DNA from: Cordilura impudica
Taxonomy: Eukaryota > Arthropoda > Insecta > Diptera > Scathophagidae
Reading direction: 5' to 3'
Assembly: GCA_963682025.1 (NCBI GenBank)
Contig: OY821517.1
Span: 334,657,144-334,721,143, forward strand
DNA: 64,000 nucleotides
Shown here: one piece after another, positions 11,407 through 23,564 of the stretch
Layout of the letters: each line of letters opens with the position of its first letter
Numbering within the stretch: position 1 is the stretch's first letter
Position numbers and translations under genes: made by a program
The notes under the pieces: model-generated
The model's input: only the letters and a program-made list of their open reading frames with translations
Database searches by the model: none
What the model was told of the DNA's origin: nothing

Positions 11407-12121
11407 TTATACCCTGACCACTTAGTAGTAGGGGGTATAATGACTTTGTGCTGATGATTATAGCTACCAAAAATATTTTACCTAGACCCTTATTTTATTA
11501 TACCGATCGACTCAGAATCACTTTGTGAATCGATGCCCGTCCGTCCATTCGTTCGTCTGTGTAAACTTTGTAATCAAACTACAGGTCGCAAATATGATTA
11601 TATGTTATGAAATTTGGTATATGAGCTTCTATCAGCCATAGGACAAACGCCATTGAAATTGGTGAAAATGGGTGCTTGTTCAGACATAGTCCCCTTACAA
11701 ATGACCCCTATGAGACCGACTTAAATTGACACAATATCCAAATTATTATATAGATCTCGGCCAAATTGGGTTTGTGTGAATTTATTACAGTCATTAATCA
11801 GTATGTTTCCAAAAATAAACCCTATACGACAATTCCTCGTTATAGCCCCCATATGAAGCTGCCTCCCGGTCGTCACTTAAACCTACGGTTTTTGCAAAAA
11901 AAATAAGCGATAAGTGGTCAGGTTCGGTCCATTTTTCGTCCCTATAAAAATATAGTTTCCCATATGAACATTTTCAGATCTGCAGGCAGAAAAATTAATA
12001 AAAATTCCACTCAGATTTGGTTTATGCTTTGTTTCTAAACCCAATTAGTTGGATCTAAGACCAATTATCTAAATGCATGGTATAGGGTTTCGGTCCAGAC
12101 CGTCTATAATTTTCTTACTTG
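11407..12121 (-). mobile_element. Helentron-like element, divergent copy
   Basis: Starts TTATACCCTGACCACTTAG and ends CTATAATTTTCTTACTTG. More diverged than the copies at 9.4-11 kb, with a short GTCCGTCC block at 11530. The sequence between 11116 and 11406 is AT-rich and unrecognised. Confidence 0.75.
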
Positions 12122-12164
12122 TTTTTTTTTTTAAGAAAATGTACTTTAAAATAAAAATTTATCA

Positions 12165-12870
12165 GTCGAAAAGTACCAGTTTTTCCATTTTCTTCCCCGT
12201 TTTTACCCCCTAAAGGCTCGAATTAAACAAAAAATTTATTCTTGTCAAATATTTGTGTCTCTGGTGGAATCTACATATCAAATTTAATATTCCCAAATTA
12301 TTTTGTAAAGAAAATACAAAAAGGTTACTTTTACATTTTCGGACCGTTTTTACCCCCTGAATATTCGAATTTCCAAAAATTTTCCTCTTATCTGATGTTT
12401 CTATCTCTAGTGGAATCCATAAACTATATTACATATTCCTAGAATCGTTTGTTTAGAAGATACCAAATGTACAATTTTTCCCCTTTTTGGCCCTTGAGGA
12501 ATGCCTTCCTAGACTGATGCACTCGTATACGGTGCAGTCTGTATACCAAAATTCATATATATATATAGATGAAGATGTTAAGAGGATTCAAAAAGGTACC
12601 ATTTTTACCCTTTTTGGCCGTTTTTCCCCTTAAATGGCCGAAAAAAAAAACAATCCTGAGCCAATGTTTGTTTCTCAGATGGAATCTACACACCAAATTT
12701 CACATTCCTAGATTCATTTGTTACCACTTCCACCTTTTTGCCGTACCCCCCCCTTTAATTAAAGTACAGATTTATAAAAATCATTTCTCAGTGGATCTTT
12801 ACGCCAATAGCGGAACCTACATTCCAAATTCCAAGTTTCTGACTCAAAGGGCTGGGCGACTCGCAACTCT
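12165..12870 (+). repeat. diverged tandem repeat, about 145-bp unit
   Basis: Repeated pattern of GTTTTTACCCCCT, a short AT-rich part, TCTCTGGTGGAATCTACA, then CAAATTT and ATTCC. About five diverged units are visible (near 12200, 12350, 12480, 12630, 12770). No gene. It ends in TTTTATATATATAG. Confidence 0.6.
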
Positions 12871-13289
12871 TTTATATATATAGAATACATTTGGAAAGCT
12901 TAACTATTCAAAATTTGAAATCGGTTCAGAACTGATTTAGTTAAAAATATTTTACCGTGAAGTGTTGAAAATAACGTTTTTTGCCGAGTGTATTTAAAAT
13001 TTGAGAGTGTATTTAAAGTTCTGAAAATTGAAAGTGATTTACTCGACCTGCCTTAAAAGTTACACCAAGGATCATAGGATGTGCAAACTGAAAATTGGTA
13101 TGCTTGAACAAGAGATTCGAGTTAAGTACCAACATTGTTACTAACACTATCAACAAAAACATTGTTGATAGAAATGTTTGTATGCAAAATTTATCCAAGA
13201 CAATCTAAAAGTTATTGTCTATACAAAGTGTTCAAAATATATAAACGATTATTATATTGAAAACGTAAATATTTCTTTTTATTTTTAAA

Positions 13290-13385
13290 AATGCACTGTG
13301 GCGCTGGTGGGAAATGAACCAGCAAAAGACAAAATTTGTAGGCAACAACTTTAATCACTCGCCTACATACGAGTTGGTGAATGTG
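13290..13385 (-). repeat. tRNA-like (SINE-type) fragment
   Basis: Reversed, the segment reads GTAGGCGAGTGATTAAAG...GCTGGTTCATTTCCCACCAG. This resembles an A box (TAGGCGAGTGATTAA) and a B box (GGTTCATTTCCC) about 40 bases apart, with a T-arm-like stem CTGG/CCAG. The T loop is too long for a working tRNA. Most likely a tRNA-derived SINE piece. Confidence 0.35.
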
Positions 13386-13715
13386 TTAACTACTCCCCAT
13401 AAATGAAAACAATTTTCTGTGTGTACACATCATAGAGATATCTTCAAGTTATATAAAACATAATTTTTTTAACAAGTATTTGTTGCGAAATAATTGATCG
13501 CAAAGATTTGTGACGCATGCTACAAAAAACGGAAGTAATTTTGAAGTGTGTTTTCGTAATTTTTAACGAATTTTGTATAATAAAGCACACAAAATGTGAT
13601 ACCTAAAATAAAGATATATATAAAATTACTTATTTGCAGCCAAAAAATTTTGTCGTGTTTTTATCAAAAGCCGTGAACCCTTTCTGACGCACGCTACGTG
13701 ACGCATGTTACATTT

Positions 13716-14021
13716 TTATATATACCACTATGTGGTCAGGGTATAATTAGTTTGTGCTGATGTTTGTAACTAACAAAAATATTTGACTTAGGCCATCTTT
13801 TAGTATACCGATCGTCTCAAAATCACTTTCTGATTCGATTTAGCGATGTCCGTCCGTCCGTCCGTCTGTGTGCCCATGTAAATCTTGTAATCAAACTACT
13901 GGTCGCAAATATAATATTTTGATGAAATTTAGTATATATGTTATTGAAATTAGTTAGACCTAATAGATAGGGTATAGGGTACTGTATAGTCGGTATGGAC
14001 CAACTATAATTTTCGTACTTG
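13716..14021 (-). mobile_element. Helentron-like element, internally deleted
   Basis: Both ends are present (TATATACCACTATGTGG and CTATAATTTTCGTACTTG) with the GTCCGTCC block, but the middle ~450 bp is missing. Confidence 0.75.
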
Positions 14022-14599
14022 TTTATAGTTGCATATAAATAAACACAATTGTATTTATATTGTTTTAAATACAAATTTAGTGTTTATAAAGAATTTATGA
14101 ACGAATATATGTTTATAAATACATTTTTTTCATTTGTTATATAAAATTATACAACTAGTCTAGTCTATACAACTAGTTCCATTACAAAAAAAATTAAGTT
14201 GGATAAATTTCGAAAATTATTGGTTGTTGGTGAACTGTTTCTGGGACTTCCCCATATCTATGATCCTTCGTTACACCAGGTCTTTTTAAAAGTATATTAA
14301 TTTTTATATATTTTTAACATATTTGTATTTTAAATTCATCATTTTGAAATAGCCGATCAATAATTTTGTGCAAAATTCAACGAAATTTAAAAAAATATAT
14401 AAACCGAATAAAAACCTGATATCTGATATCACAAAATTTGTTTTCTTCAAAAACTGGCAAATGCATTCTGCCTTTTAAAATATTGAACACGTGTTTCAGA
14501 AAAAAAAGTTATTTAAATTGTGTAAAACTTGTAATAGCGACCGATATGAAAACTCTTAAATTGATGTATTAAAGAAAAAATAAGGTACAGAACTTAGTA

Positions 14600-15290
14600 G
14601 CTAATGGTTCGTGTTGGAGGTTTTTGGCTCTACTTGTTTAAATTTTGTTTAATTTAATTTATATAATATTCATTTTTCAGTACTTCTTTTTGTTTATTAC
14701 TTTCATTCGTGTATACACAATACACAATACACAATTCCACCCACATAAAATTTGTTAAAATATTCATATTCGTACAAATTTTCTTATGATATCCTGTAAA
14801 TTTTAGGTTGGACCACTGATGGGTTTCATTTTTTTAAACTGCCGTATCATACAAAAATCGATTTTTGTATGTTTATAAACATAGCATTTGCATATTATAC
14901 ATATAGGAGCAGCCGTATCATAGAAAAATCGACTTTAATGTGTATAAACCATGTTTATAAACAATCGACTGTTTATGGCTTTCATGTGTGTTAACAATGT
15001 TTATAAACAATCGAATATTCCATGGTTTCCATGGATATAAACAATAATTATATATATTATAGAATAGAAACATAGAAACAGCCGTACCGTACAAACATCG
15101 ATTTTTTACGGCTTTCATTGGTTTCCATGTATATAAACAATGTTTATAAACAATATTTATATACATTGTAGACATAGACATAGAAACGGCCGTACAATCA
15201 AAAATCATTTTTATGACTTCATGCATATAAACAATGTTTACAAAGAATGTTATAAACAATGTTTATAAACAAACAATATAAACTATTTAA
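14600..15290 (+). repeat. palindromic element arm with GTTTATAAAC array
   Basis: It begins AATGGTTCGTGTTGGAGG then TTTTTGGCTCTACTTGTTTA, followed by CTTATGATATCCTGTAAATT, and passes into an array of GTTTATAAACAAT units with a longer ~100-bp pattern (GCCGTAC..ATCGATTTTT). The arm matches both ends of the palindrome at 16475-17137; the right arm seems to be lost. The gap 14022-14599 is AT-rich and unrecognised. Confidence 0.6.
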
Positions 15291-15715
15291 AAATGTGAAA
15301 TCTTATCTTCATTAAAGCCAGTTTTTTCTGGACTTATGTAGACACTGTAATTTGGACTTTGGTTAATTGTGCCATGATTTTTTTTTTTTTAATATGAATT
15401 TCAAAGAAAAGCAATTCTTATATAAATAAAAGATTTAAGAAAATCGTTACTTCATTGTTGAACAAAAAGTCGTATAAAAAAGAGTATTCAAGATAGTGCC
15501 GAGTCTTTAAAAACTCTCCTTTTAGAAACTACTTTCAGACTATGATTTCATAGAAACAAAAATTTGTTTAAATAAATATATTTTTAAATCAATTTCCGAT
15601 AAAAAAAATGTTTTTTTTTTAATATCAACTAATCTAGAGTTCTACGAAAAGTTAAATAACTTAAACACAAAAAGAAACCATTTTTAATAATAAAATTTTA
15701 AAATGTTGTACTCAC
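15291..15715. other. mtd intron, nothing further recognised
   Basis: AT-rich sequence immediately downstream (gene sense) of the exon at 15716-15873. No repeat family recognised. Confidence 0.4.
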
Positions 15716-15873
15716 TATCGACACTGACAAATAGTCCTGGCTTATCATCTACTGAAACCATAGAACGATAATCCAATTTGGGTTGTTGCTGCATTTTGTT
15801 GTCCTTTAGTTTGCTAGTAGATGATGTACCCTCCGAAGATAAAGGACGTATAAAGGTACCAATAGAGGAACGT
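15716..15873 (-). CDS. mtd: mtd linker exon before TLDc part
   Basis: Last mustard exon visible in the window. It reads GRSSIGTFIRPLSSEGTSST, then a Gln-rich KDNKMQQQPKLDYRSMVSV, then DDKPGLFVSVD plus one base. The LDYRSMVSVDDKPGLF block is conserved just before the TLDc region of mtd. The acceptor is CATTTAG (AG at 15874-15875) and the donor GTGAGT at 15714-15715, phase 1. The TLDc exons expected downstream are not present in bases 1-15715. The flanking introns contain copies of a GTTTATAAAC-rich palindromic element. Confidence 0.9.
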
Positions 15874-16474
15874 CTAAATGGAAAGTTTTAGAAAACAAAA
15901 ATTAGTAAAATTTTGATAAAAAAAATCACAAAGAAAAAACCATAAAACATCAATCAATACAAATATGATTTAGAAGGAAAAATATATTTAAAACAAAACT
16001 CCAAATAATTTTCGGAAATATTGATAACAATGAAATAAGAGATGAGTTCTTAAAATATAATGTATGATTGATCTAGTGATTGAAACCTAGCATTATATAA
16101 AATGAATACATTTATATTTAATAAATTAGCTTTATAAGAGGAAATAGTTTAAAAAAAAACAGTGCTCTAGTTAATTTTATTTTTTATTAGAATTAAGATA
16201 TCAAACAACAGTGGTGTATAATACATTTAGCGCTATATTTATAACAAAAAAAAAACTACCACCATATTGAGTTGAGAGTTTATAAATGTCACATTAAGTA
16301 ATTCTATGTCATATCGTACATATTTTTTCTTCAAAATTATGCTGCTGTTTTCGATGTATTTTAGGAAAAAATTAAAAATATAAATTATAACTTATTCGCA
16401 TTTAAAAATTTGCGAAAACATGAAAATCCGTCGGATATGCCAACATTCAAATTTATGTATTATAAATAGTTAAT
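15874..16474. other. mtd intron, nothing further recognised
   Basis: AT-rich intron with A and T runs. No mobile element recognised. Confidence 0.4.
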
Positions 16475-17137
16475 GGCTAGTTTTTCGGCCTACATATTTA
16501 ATTTTTATTTAATTTAATTAATAAATAAATTTTAAATTTTTATTGTTTTTAATTTACATTTAAAAAAATTACAAAGAAAATATAGTTGTGTTTTCATATA
16601 TTTTTTAAAGACATACTGGTAAATTTCAGATTGGAGAAAAGATTTTTTTTGTTTACGACTTTTGTTTACGTAACGTAAAAAATAAATTTTTCTATGACTT
16701 TATGTTTATAAACATTTTTTAATATCGTTTATAAACCTAGTTCATGAACATTGTTTATAAACATTATTTATAAATATTTTTTGTAAACATTGTTTATAAA
16801 CTTAATTTACAAATGCTGTTTATAAAATTGTTTCTAAACATTGTTTATAAAGATTGTTGAAACATAAATTTCATATTATTTTATACATGAAACCTTAGAA
16901 AAGTTGAGTTGTGTTGTATGGCAAGGCTGTATTACAAAAAATCTTTAAAAAAATCTGAAAAATTACCGGATATCTTAAGAAAGAATGTTTGAATGTAACT
17001 CTAGATTTCCGAAAAGTTTATATACGTAGGCTGATTGTGCAGTACGCAAATGATAGCTAAAATTGAATACAAAAAGTAGTGAAATATTATTATATAAAGT
17101 AAATTTAACAAAAATTAAACAAGTAGAGCCAAAAACC
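16475..17137. mobile_element. foldback-like palindrome with GTTTATAAAC core
   Basis: Left arm starts TTAATGGCTAGTTTTTCGGC; the right arm, reversed, starts TTAATGGTTTTTGGCTCTAC. Both then share AT-rich sequence with an ATACTGGTAAATTTCAGA-like block. The core at 16690-16865 is an array of GTTTATAAACATT. No coding capacity. Organisation is that of a foldback MITE. Confidence 0.6.
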
Positions 17138-17559
17138 ATTAAAAAAAGCGATTAATTATTAAATTGTCAATCACTATTAATTCAGTGTTTTTAATTGAAT
17201 GTTAAGAGATCGATCGGGTTTTCATCTGAAAATAACTTTTTTTCTTTTTTTTAAATTAAAATTCTTATGTAATATTTAAAAAAATCACGATCATAAAACT
17301 TATTTTTTTTTACCGAAAATAGTACGATTTGTCTTGAAATTACTGCTTTAGGAATTGAGTGTGCGTGTCAAATATTTAGTAAGATACAACCAGAGTTTCG
17401 TTCTTATGAATCAAATAAATTCTTTATTTTTTTAAAAGAATTCTGATTATCTTTTCAAATGTTTATAAATTAATTTAAATTAATTCTTTTGATGACTATT
17501 GTCTTTTCAAATTCATTCAATTTGGTAATGAAAATAATTTGGTAATGAAAATTTTTAAC

Positions 17560-18440
17560 TATTGTGTCTTTAAGGGTCTTAAGAGAAAAATAAAGTCTGT
17601 CAAGGACAAGAAAAAAGTTAAATCGCTTTGGAGACTTTAGGCAAAAGTGAAGTGTTTTATCTAGGTGCTTAAGTGAAATTTAGAGACTAAAGAAAAAATG
17701 TAAGTCTTAATGTGATTTAGAAACTCTATTGAGAAGTTAAGCTTTTGGTGAATTTAGTGAAAATTTAACTATTTTGAGACTTGAATAAAAAGTGTAGTCT
17801 AAAAGCCCTTAAAAAGTTGAGTGTCCTATTTTAGTGAAAATTGAAAAGCGCATTGAGATTTTTGTAAAACTTTAAGACATTGAAGACTTTGGTAAATACT
17901 TAACTCTTTTAGGAACTTCAGTGAAAAATTGTGTCTTTAGAGACTTAAGTATATTTATTCAGAAACTTTGGTGAGAAAATGAGTTTTTGGAGACTTTATT
18001 AAAAATCTAACTCTCTTAGGGGCTTTAGTGAAAACTTAAGTCTTGATTTTATAGTAAAAAGTTAAGTCTTTGATGACCTTAGTAAGGACTTAACTATTTC
18101 AGGGATTTAAGTGAAAAATTAAGTGTTTAGTAAATTTTTTTAGAAACTTTAGTGATAAGTTCAGTCTTTGGAGACTTTAGTAAAATGTTAACTATTTTAG
18201 GGACTTTAGTCTTTCAAAACTTTACTAAAAAATTTAACTTTTTTTCAAGACTTTAGTAGAAATTTAAGCCTTTTAGAGATACAAGAAAAAAGCTTTGTCT
18301 TTAGAAAAATTAGTGAAAAGTTGCGTTTTTAGGGACTTTAGTAAAATTTTAGGTATTTTAGGGATTTAAGTAAAATGTAGTTTGTTTTTTGAAACTTAAG
18401 TGAAACATCAAGACTGTAAGGGTCTTAAATGGATTTACAA
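17560..18440 (+). repeat. degenerate minisatellite (ACTTTAGTGAAAA..AAGTCTTT)
   Basis: About 25 loosely conserved units of roughly 35 bp built on GACTTTAGTGAAAA, TTAAGTCTTT and TTAACTATTTTAGGG. Units vary in length and base. Inside an mtd intron; no gene. Confidence 0.6.
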
Positions 18441-19152
18441 ATACGTAGGGTACAGTTATTGGGATGCCAGTTTATTTAAACTTGCATTTTTAAAACTTTC
18501 AAACTAAAAATATAAACAATCGATTCAATAACTTTAAATTGTTTGATTAAGGTTGTTTGTGTTTTTGCAATGGTAGTTAAACTTAGTTTAGTACAACTTA
18601 CATTTTTAAACACTAATAACTTTCTGACTATTTGACTAAAGCGTTAAAAACTTAAGTTTAATCAAACTAAGTTTAACTAAGTTTTATATATGAAATGATT
18701 ACGTTAATTTCAATTTTAATTGTTTTGGTGAGGAATTCACTCTTTAAATTTAAAGAATTCGTTAAATTATTCTTACAAACTCTGCACTCAATTTAGCTAA
18801 GTTGGTTGGTTTTTTTGTTATAAATACGGTCGTTAGGAAATTTAAAACCAAAAATTTATAATATATAATAATATATTTACACTTTAATAAAAACAAGGCG
18901 CACAATAATTACAAAAAAAAAAAATAATATAAAACGCAGTTTAAATCAAAACAACGTGGTGAAGAACAATCAACAATTTACAATCCACCTTATTAAGGGA
19001 AACACCAACAAACACCAAAGATTAAGAAAATTTTTTTTATTTTTAATATTCTCAAAAAGTGGTGTTGTGTTGTTTACCAAAACAAAGTGATTAATATAGA
19101 ATAGACCCTACAACAATAGCAACCACAACAACAGTTGATGTTCTTATCTTAC
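18441..19152. other. mtd intron with TTTAGTTAAAC-like motifs
   Basis: Bases 18455-18690 contain GGGATGCCAGTTTATTTAAA and forward and reversed AAACTTAGTTTAGT motifs, also seen as a cluster at 59400-59800. The rest to the exon is A-rich. Confidence 0.4.
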
Positions 19153-19284
19153 CCTGTCGAGAAATGACCCTCGGAATGAGTCGAATGTGGTGTCAATGGT
19201 GGCACCGGAGAGCCACTCGAATCTTCGGACGGTGTTTTGGAAAATAAATTGCCACCCAACTCTGAGACCAAAGTAATGGGTGAA
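19153..19284 (-). CDS. mtd: mtd linker exon (SSPITLVSELGG)
   Basis: Mustard exon reading SSPITLVSELGGNLFSKTPS, EDSSGSPVPPLTPHSTHSEG, HFSTG. It enters completing an AG-split serine codon (phase 2) and leaves in phase 2. The acceptor is CTCAG at 19285-19287 and the donor GTAAG at 19151-19152. The SSPITLVSELGG and SGSPVPPLTPHS blocks are recognisable mtd linker sequence. It sits alone between two introns of about 4.3 kb and 3.3 kb. Confidence 0.9.
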
Positions 19285-19832
19285 CTGAGTTTTGAAAATG
19301 TATTTTTTTATTAATAAAAAATAAAATATTAACACAAAAAGAGAAGAATTCAACCAAAAATTGGGGTTAAAAAGTGTTGGTGGCCAGAGTATTTATTTGA
19401 AAAATGCATTTTGTGTAGTGGAAATTGTTTTTGTAAAAAAAAATAAGAAAAAAATATATGTGTATGTGTATGTTTTGAAAGCCGATTCCAAAAAAATGAA
19501 TGCATTCAAATTTTTTTTATTGTAATTTAAGAAATATGTAAAAGAAATATTGAATATGAATTAAAACGGATGTGTTTTTTAATGCTGAAATTAGAGTATC
19601 GAAAAAACATTTTTTTAATGACCAGCCCAGCAAAATTTTTCTTAGCAAAGACGGTTGTTTTGAACAAACAGATATTTATTAAAAACGCAAATTTTTATTT
19701 TAAAAAAATTGCAAAAAGTACCATTTGCAAAAGAAGAACTGGAAAAAATGTCTTTGCTTGGGAAAAGGTTTTGTTAATCTTTTAGAAAATATTAATGTTT
19801 TTAATACCTACTATTTTAAAAATTTGTATATA

Positions 19833-19987
19833 TGTGACCTTCTCCGAGAAAAGGGACCTATTGTGTCAAAAAACGGGTTCTGTCAAAAACGATGGATTCT
19901 GGTACCCAAAAGGGTGTAGAAACTGCGTTTTTTTTTCTCAAAACTTAATTTTCACACACTTGGTCCCTTTTCTCGGAGAAGATCACA
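19833..19987 (+). mobile_element. 155-bp hairpin MITE, TA target
   Basis: Ends are TGTGACCTTCTCCGAGAAAA and its reverse; inverted repeats run about 38 bp with few mismatches (GATCACA at the right tip). TA flanks both sides (19831-19832, 19988-19989). A second copy lies at 36673-36831. TA targets suggest Tc1/mariner-type mobilisation. The intron between 19285 and 19832 has nothing else recognised. Confidence 0.85.
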
Positions 19988-20039
19988 TACAATTAATTTT
20001 ATTTGGTATATTTTAGAATGTAGTTTTTTAATTATATTT

Positions 20040-20639
20040 TTGGTACTTTTTTTTTTATCAAAATAAGGAACTTTTTATAAAAAAGGTACTTTATATGAAA
20101 AATGCTTTTTCTTAGGGAAAAATTTACTTTTTATAAAAAAGTTATTTTTACAAAGAAGTTACTTTTTATAAAAATGTACTTTTTATGAAAAGTACTTTTT
20201 ATAAATAAGGTACTTTCGATGGAAAAGGTAATTTTTATAAAAAATTTACTTTCTATAAAAAAGATACTTTTTATAAGAATTTTTGTTTACTTTTTTAAAA
20301 GGTACTTTTTTAAAAGCTATTTTTTAAAAGGTACTTTTTTAAAAGGTACTTTTTGAAAAGGTACTTTTTTAAAAGGTACTTTTTTAAAAGGTACTTTTTA
20401 AAAGGTACTTTTTTAAAAGGTACTTTTTTAAAAGTTACTTTTGTTTAAAGGTTTTTCTATTTACATGTACTTAAAAGGAACTTTTTTAAATGATACGTTT
20501 TTAAAAGGATCTTTTTTTAATATGTACTTTTTTAAAGAGTACATTTCCAAAAGGTAATTCTTTAAAAAGTACTTTTTTAAGAGATAATTTTTTATAAGAA
20601 ATTTATTTTTTAAAAGGAACTTTTTTAAAAGGTACTTTT
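20040..20639 (+). repeat. GTAC-centred AT repeat (TTTTTTAAAAGGTACTTTTT)
   Basis: Imperfect tandem units of 14-18 bp built round AAAAGGTACTTTTT or ATAAAAAAGGTACTTTTT. Cleanest part 20320-20440. It continues at 21342 on the other side of a Helentron-like insertion. Confidence 0.8.
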
Positions 20640-21341
20640 TATACCCTACACCACTGCGTTGTCAGGGTACTGTGCTGATTTTTGTAACCATCAAAAATAT
20701 TTGACCTAGACCCATATTTTATTATCAGTTTCTGAGCCGATTTGGCGATGTCCGTCCGTCCGTCCTTCTATCCGTCTGCTTGTCCTTGCAAACCTTCTAA
20801 TCAAACTAAAAGTCTCAAATATGAATATATTTTGATGCAATTTGATATAAAAGCTTTTATTGGCCATAGGACGAACACAGTTGTTGAAATTGGTGAAAAT
20901 CGGTGCATATTCAGACCTAGTCGCCTACAAATGACTCAAATTCCTTAAGATCCAAATTATCATATTCGAGTACATCTCAGTCAAATTTTGTTTCCGTGTG
21001 TTTATTACATCCATTATTAAGTAGTTCAAAAATAAACCCTGTAGGACAATTATTAGTCACAACCCCAAATAAAGCTGTTTCCCGATTTACACTTTAATCC
21101 ACAGATTTTTATCGAATTTGGCCCGATATGTTTTTGCAAAAAAAAGTGACTTTACCTAATATAGTCAGGATCGGGCCATTTTTCGGCCTAGTCCCTATAT
21201 AAATATAACACCCGATATGATATTTTTCATATCAGCAGGCTAAAAAATTAATAACGATGCCACTCAAATTTGGTCCAATTAGTTTGGTTCCAATTAGGGT
21301 ATCGTTTAGTCCGTCTAGATCGACTATATCTTTCTTACTAG
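20640..21341 (-). mobile_element. Helentron-like element inside GTAC repeat
   Basis: Diverged copy with TATACCCTACACCACTGCG at one end and CTATATCTTTCTTACTAG at the other; GTCCGTCC block at 20750. It interrupts the AT repeat array. Confidence 0.75.
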
Positions 21342-22449
21342 TTTAAAAGATACTGTTTGAAAAGGTACTTTTTTTTATAAAAAAGGACTTTTATTTAAAA
21401 AAATACTTTTTATAAAAACAAAAAAAAGTATTTTAATAAAAAAAAAATACTTTTTAGAAAAATTACTTTCGATAAAAAATGGTATTTTATAAATTTACTT
21501 TCTATAGAAAAGTAGTTTTCATAAAAAAGGTATTTTCGATAGGAAAAGATACTTTTTACAAACAATTTACTTTTTGTAGAAAAAAGTACTTTTTATAAAA
21601 AAAAAATAATATTTTTAAGTACTTTTTATACAAAACAATTTACTTTTTATAAAAAAAAAGTATGTACTATCAATAGAAAATGGTTTTTATGTAAAATTTA
21701 CTTCCTATAGAAAAAAGGACTTCATAAAAGAGGTACTTTCAATAGGAAAAGATAATTTTTATAAACAATTTACTTTTTGTAGAAAAAAGTACTTTTTATA
21801 AAAAAAATAATTTTTTTTAAGTACTTTTTATAAAAATATGTAGTTTTTATAAAAAAAAGGTACTTTTCATAAAAAAAGTTACTTTTTATAAAAAAACGTA
21901 CTTTCAAGTACTTTATAAAAAAATTAACTTCCTATAGAAAAAAGTACTTTTTATAAAAAATCAACTTTTCTAAATGGTACTTTTTTAAGAGGCAATTACT
22001 TAAAAATGTAAATTTTTTAAAAGGTACTTTTTTAAAATATACTTTTTTAAAAGGTACATGTTTTAAAAGGTACTTTTTTGGTACCTTTTATATAAAAGTT
22101 TTTTTATATAAAAAAAAAATACTTTTTATAAAAATTAGTTTTTATATAAAAGGTTCTTGTTATAAATAGGCACTTTTATAAAAAAAAGCTACTTTTTATA
22201 AAAAAATGTTTTTTTAATAAAAAAGTAGTTTTTGTTAAAAATTTTTACTTTTTATAAAAAATTTACTTTTTATAAAAAATTTATTTTTTATTAAATGTAC
22301 TTTTTATAAAAAAGCGTACTTTTTATAAAAAATTAACTTTTTATAAAAAATTACATTTTTATATAAAAGGTAATTTTTATATAAAAGGTACTTTTTATTT
22401 AAAAAAATGTACTTTATGCAAATAAAGGTACTTTTTATAATTTTTTCAC
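21342..22449 (+). repeat. GTAC-centred AT repeat array
   Basis: Continuation of the array at 20040. From about 21655 it is repeated 948 bases downstream (22603-23381). Confidence 0.75.
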
Positions 22450-22450
22450 A

Positions 22451-22588
22451 AAATGATTTATTTTTTGCTAAAAATAATGTAAAATATAAATAAATTAAAA
22501 TAATATCAAAAACGTAATAACGATGATAGTCAAAGAAATCATGAATGACATTTCATCGAAGCTTTTCAAAATAATTGTTATCTAAACT
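22451..22588 (+). repeat. 138-bp copy of intron sequence from 24520-24657
   Basis: Begins AAATGATTTATTTTTTGCTA and ends GTTATCTAAACT. It matches 24520-24657 base for base as far as I can read. It lies between two copies of a GTAC array, so it may be a templated insertion or an assembly join. Confidence 0.85.
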
Positions 22589-22602
22589 AATAATTGTTAT
22601 CT

Positions 22603-23381
22603 AAAAAGTATGTACTATCAATAGAAAATGGTTTTTATGTAAAATTTACTTCCTATAGAAAAAAGGACTTCATAAAAGAGGTACTTTCAATAGGAAAAGA
22701 TAATTTTTATAAACAATTTACTTTTTGTAGAAAAAAGTACTTTTTATAAAAAAAATAATTTTTTTTAAGTACTTTTTATAAAAATATGTAGTTTTTATAA
22801 AAAAAATGTACTTGTTATAAAAAAAGTTACTTTTTATAAAAAAACGTACTTTCAAGTACTTTATAAAAAAATTAACTTCCTATAGAAAAAAGTACTTTTT
22901 ATAAAAAATCAACTTTTCTAAATGGTACTTTTTTAAAAGGCAATTACTTAAAAATGTAAATTTTTTAAAAGGTACTTTTTTAAAATATACTTTTTTAAAA
23001 GGTACATGTTTTAAAAGGTACTTTTTTGGTACCTTTTATATAAAAGTTTTTTTATATAAAAAAAAAATACTTTTTATAAAAATTAGTTTTTATATAAAAG
23101 GTTCTTGTTATAAATAGGCACTTTTATAAAAAAAAGCTACTTTTTATAAAAAAATGTTTTTTTAATAAAAAAAGTAGTTTTTGTTAAAAATTTTTACTTT
23201 TTATAAAAAATTTACTTTTTATAAAAAATTTATTTTTTATTAAATGTACTTTTTATAAAAAAGCGTACTTTTTATAAAAAATTAACTTTTTATATAAAAG
23301 GTAATTTTTATATAAAAGGTACTTTTTATTTAAAAAAATGTACTTTATACAAATAAAGGTACTTTTTATAATTTTTTCACA
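22603..23381 (+). repeat. second copy of the 21655-22449 array
   Basis: Starts AAAAGTATGTACTATCAATA as at 21657 and ends ATAATTTTTTCACA as at 22450. Only a few differences are visible, including a short deletion near 23287. Confidence 0.85.
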
Positions 23382-23564
23382 GATTTGTGATCCAAACTGG
23401 AAGTGGTTCTTCTAAAACCACTTATGGACCAGTTAAACATAGTTGATGTTAAGAAATGGTTCTAAAAAAAATTAGCTGGGCTGATTTTATAAATCTTTAT
23501 CTTTTTATTTACTCTAACATCGTTTACATATATTCCAGATATATTTCCATGAAATAAAACCTAC

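Noticed and set aside
14918..15259. 113-residue frame
   Set aside because: Product of the GTTTATAAAC repeat array.
1..15715. Search for the mtd TLDc domain
   Set aside because: No minus-strand segment resembling the TLDc core was found left of the last exon; it should lie outside the window.
20742..20948. Frame with SVRPSFYPSACPC
   Set aside because: GTCC-repeat part of a Helentron-like copy.
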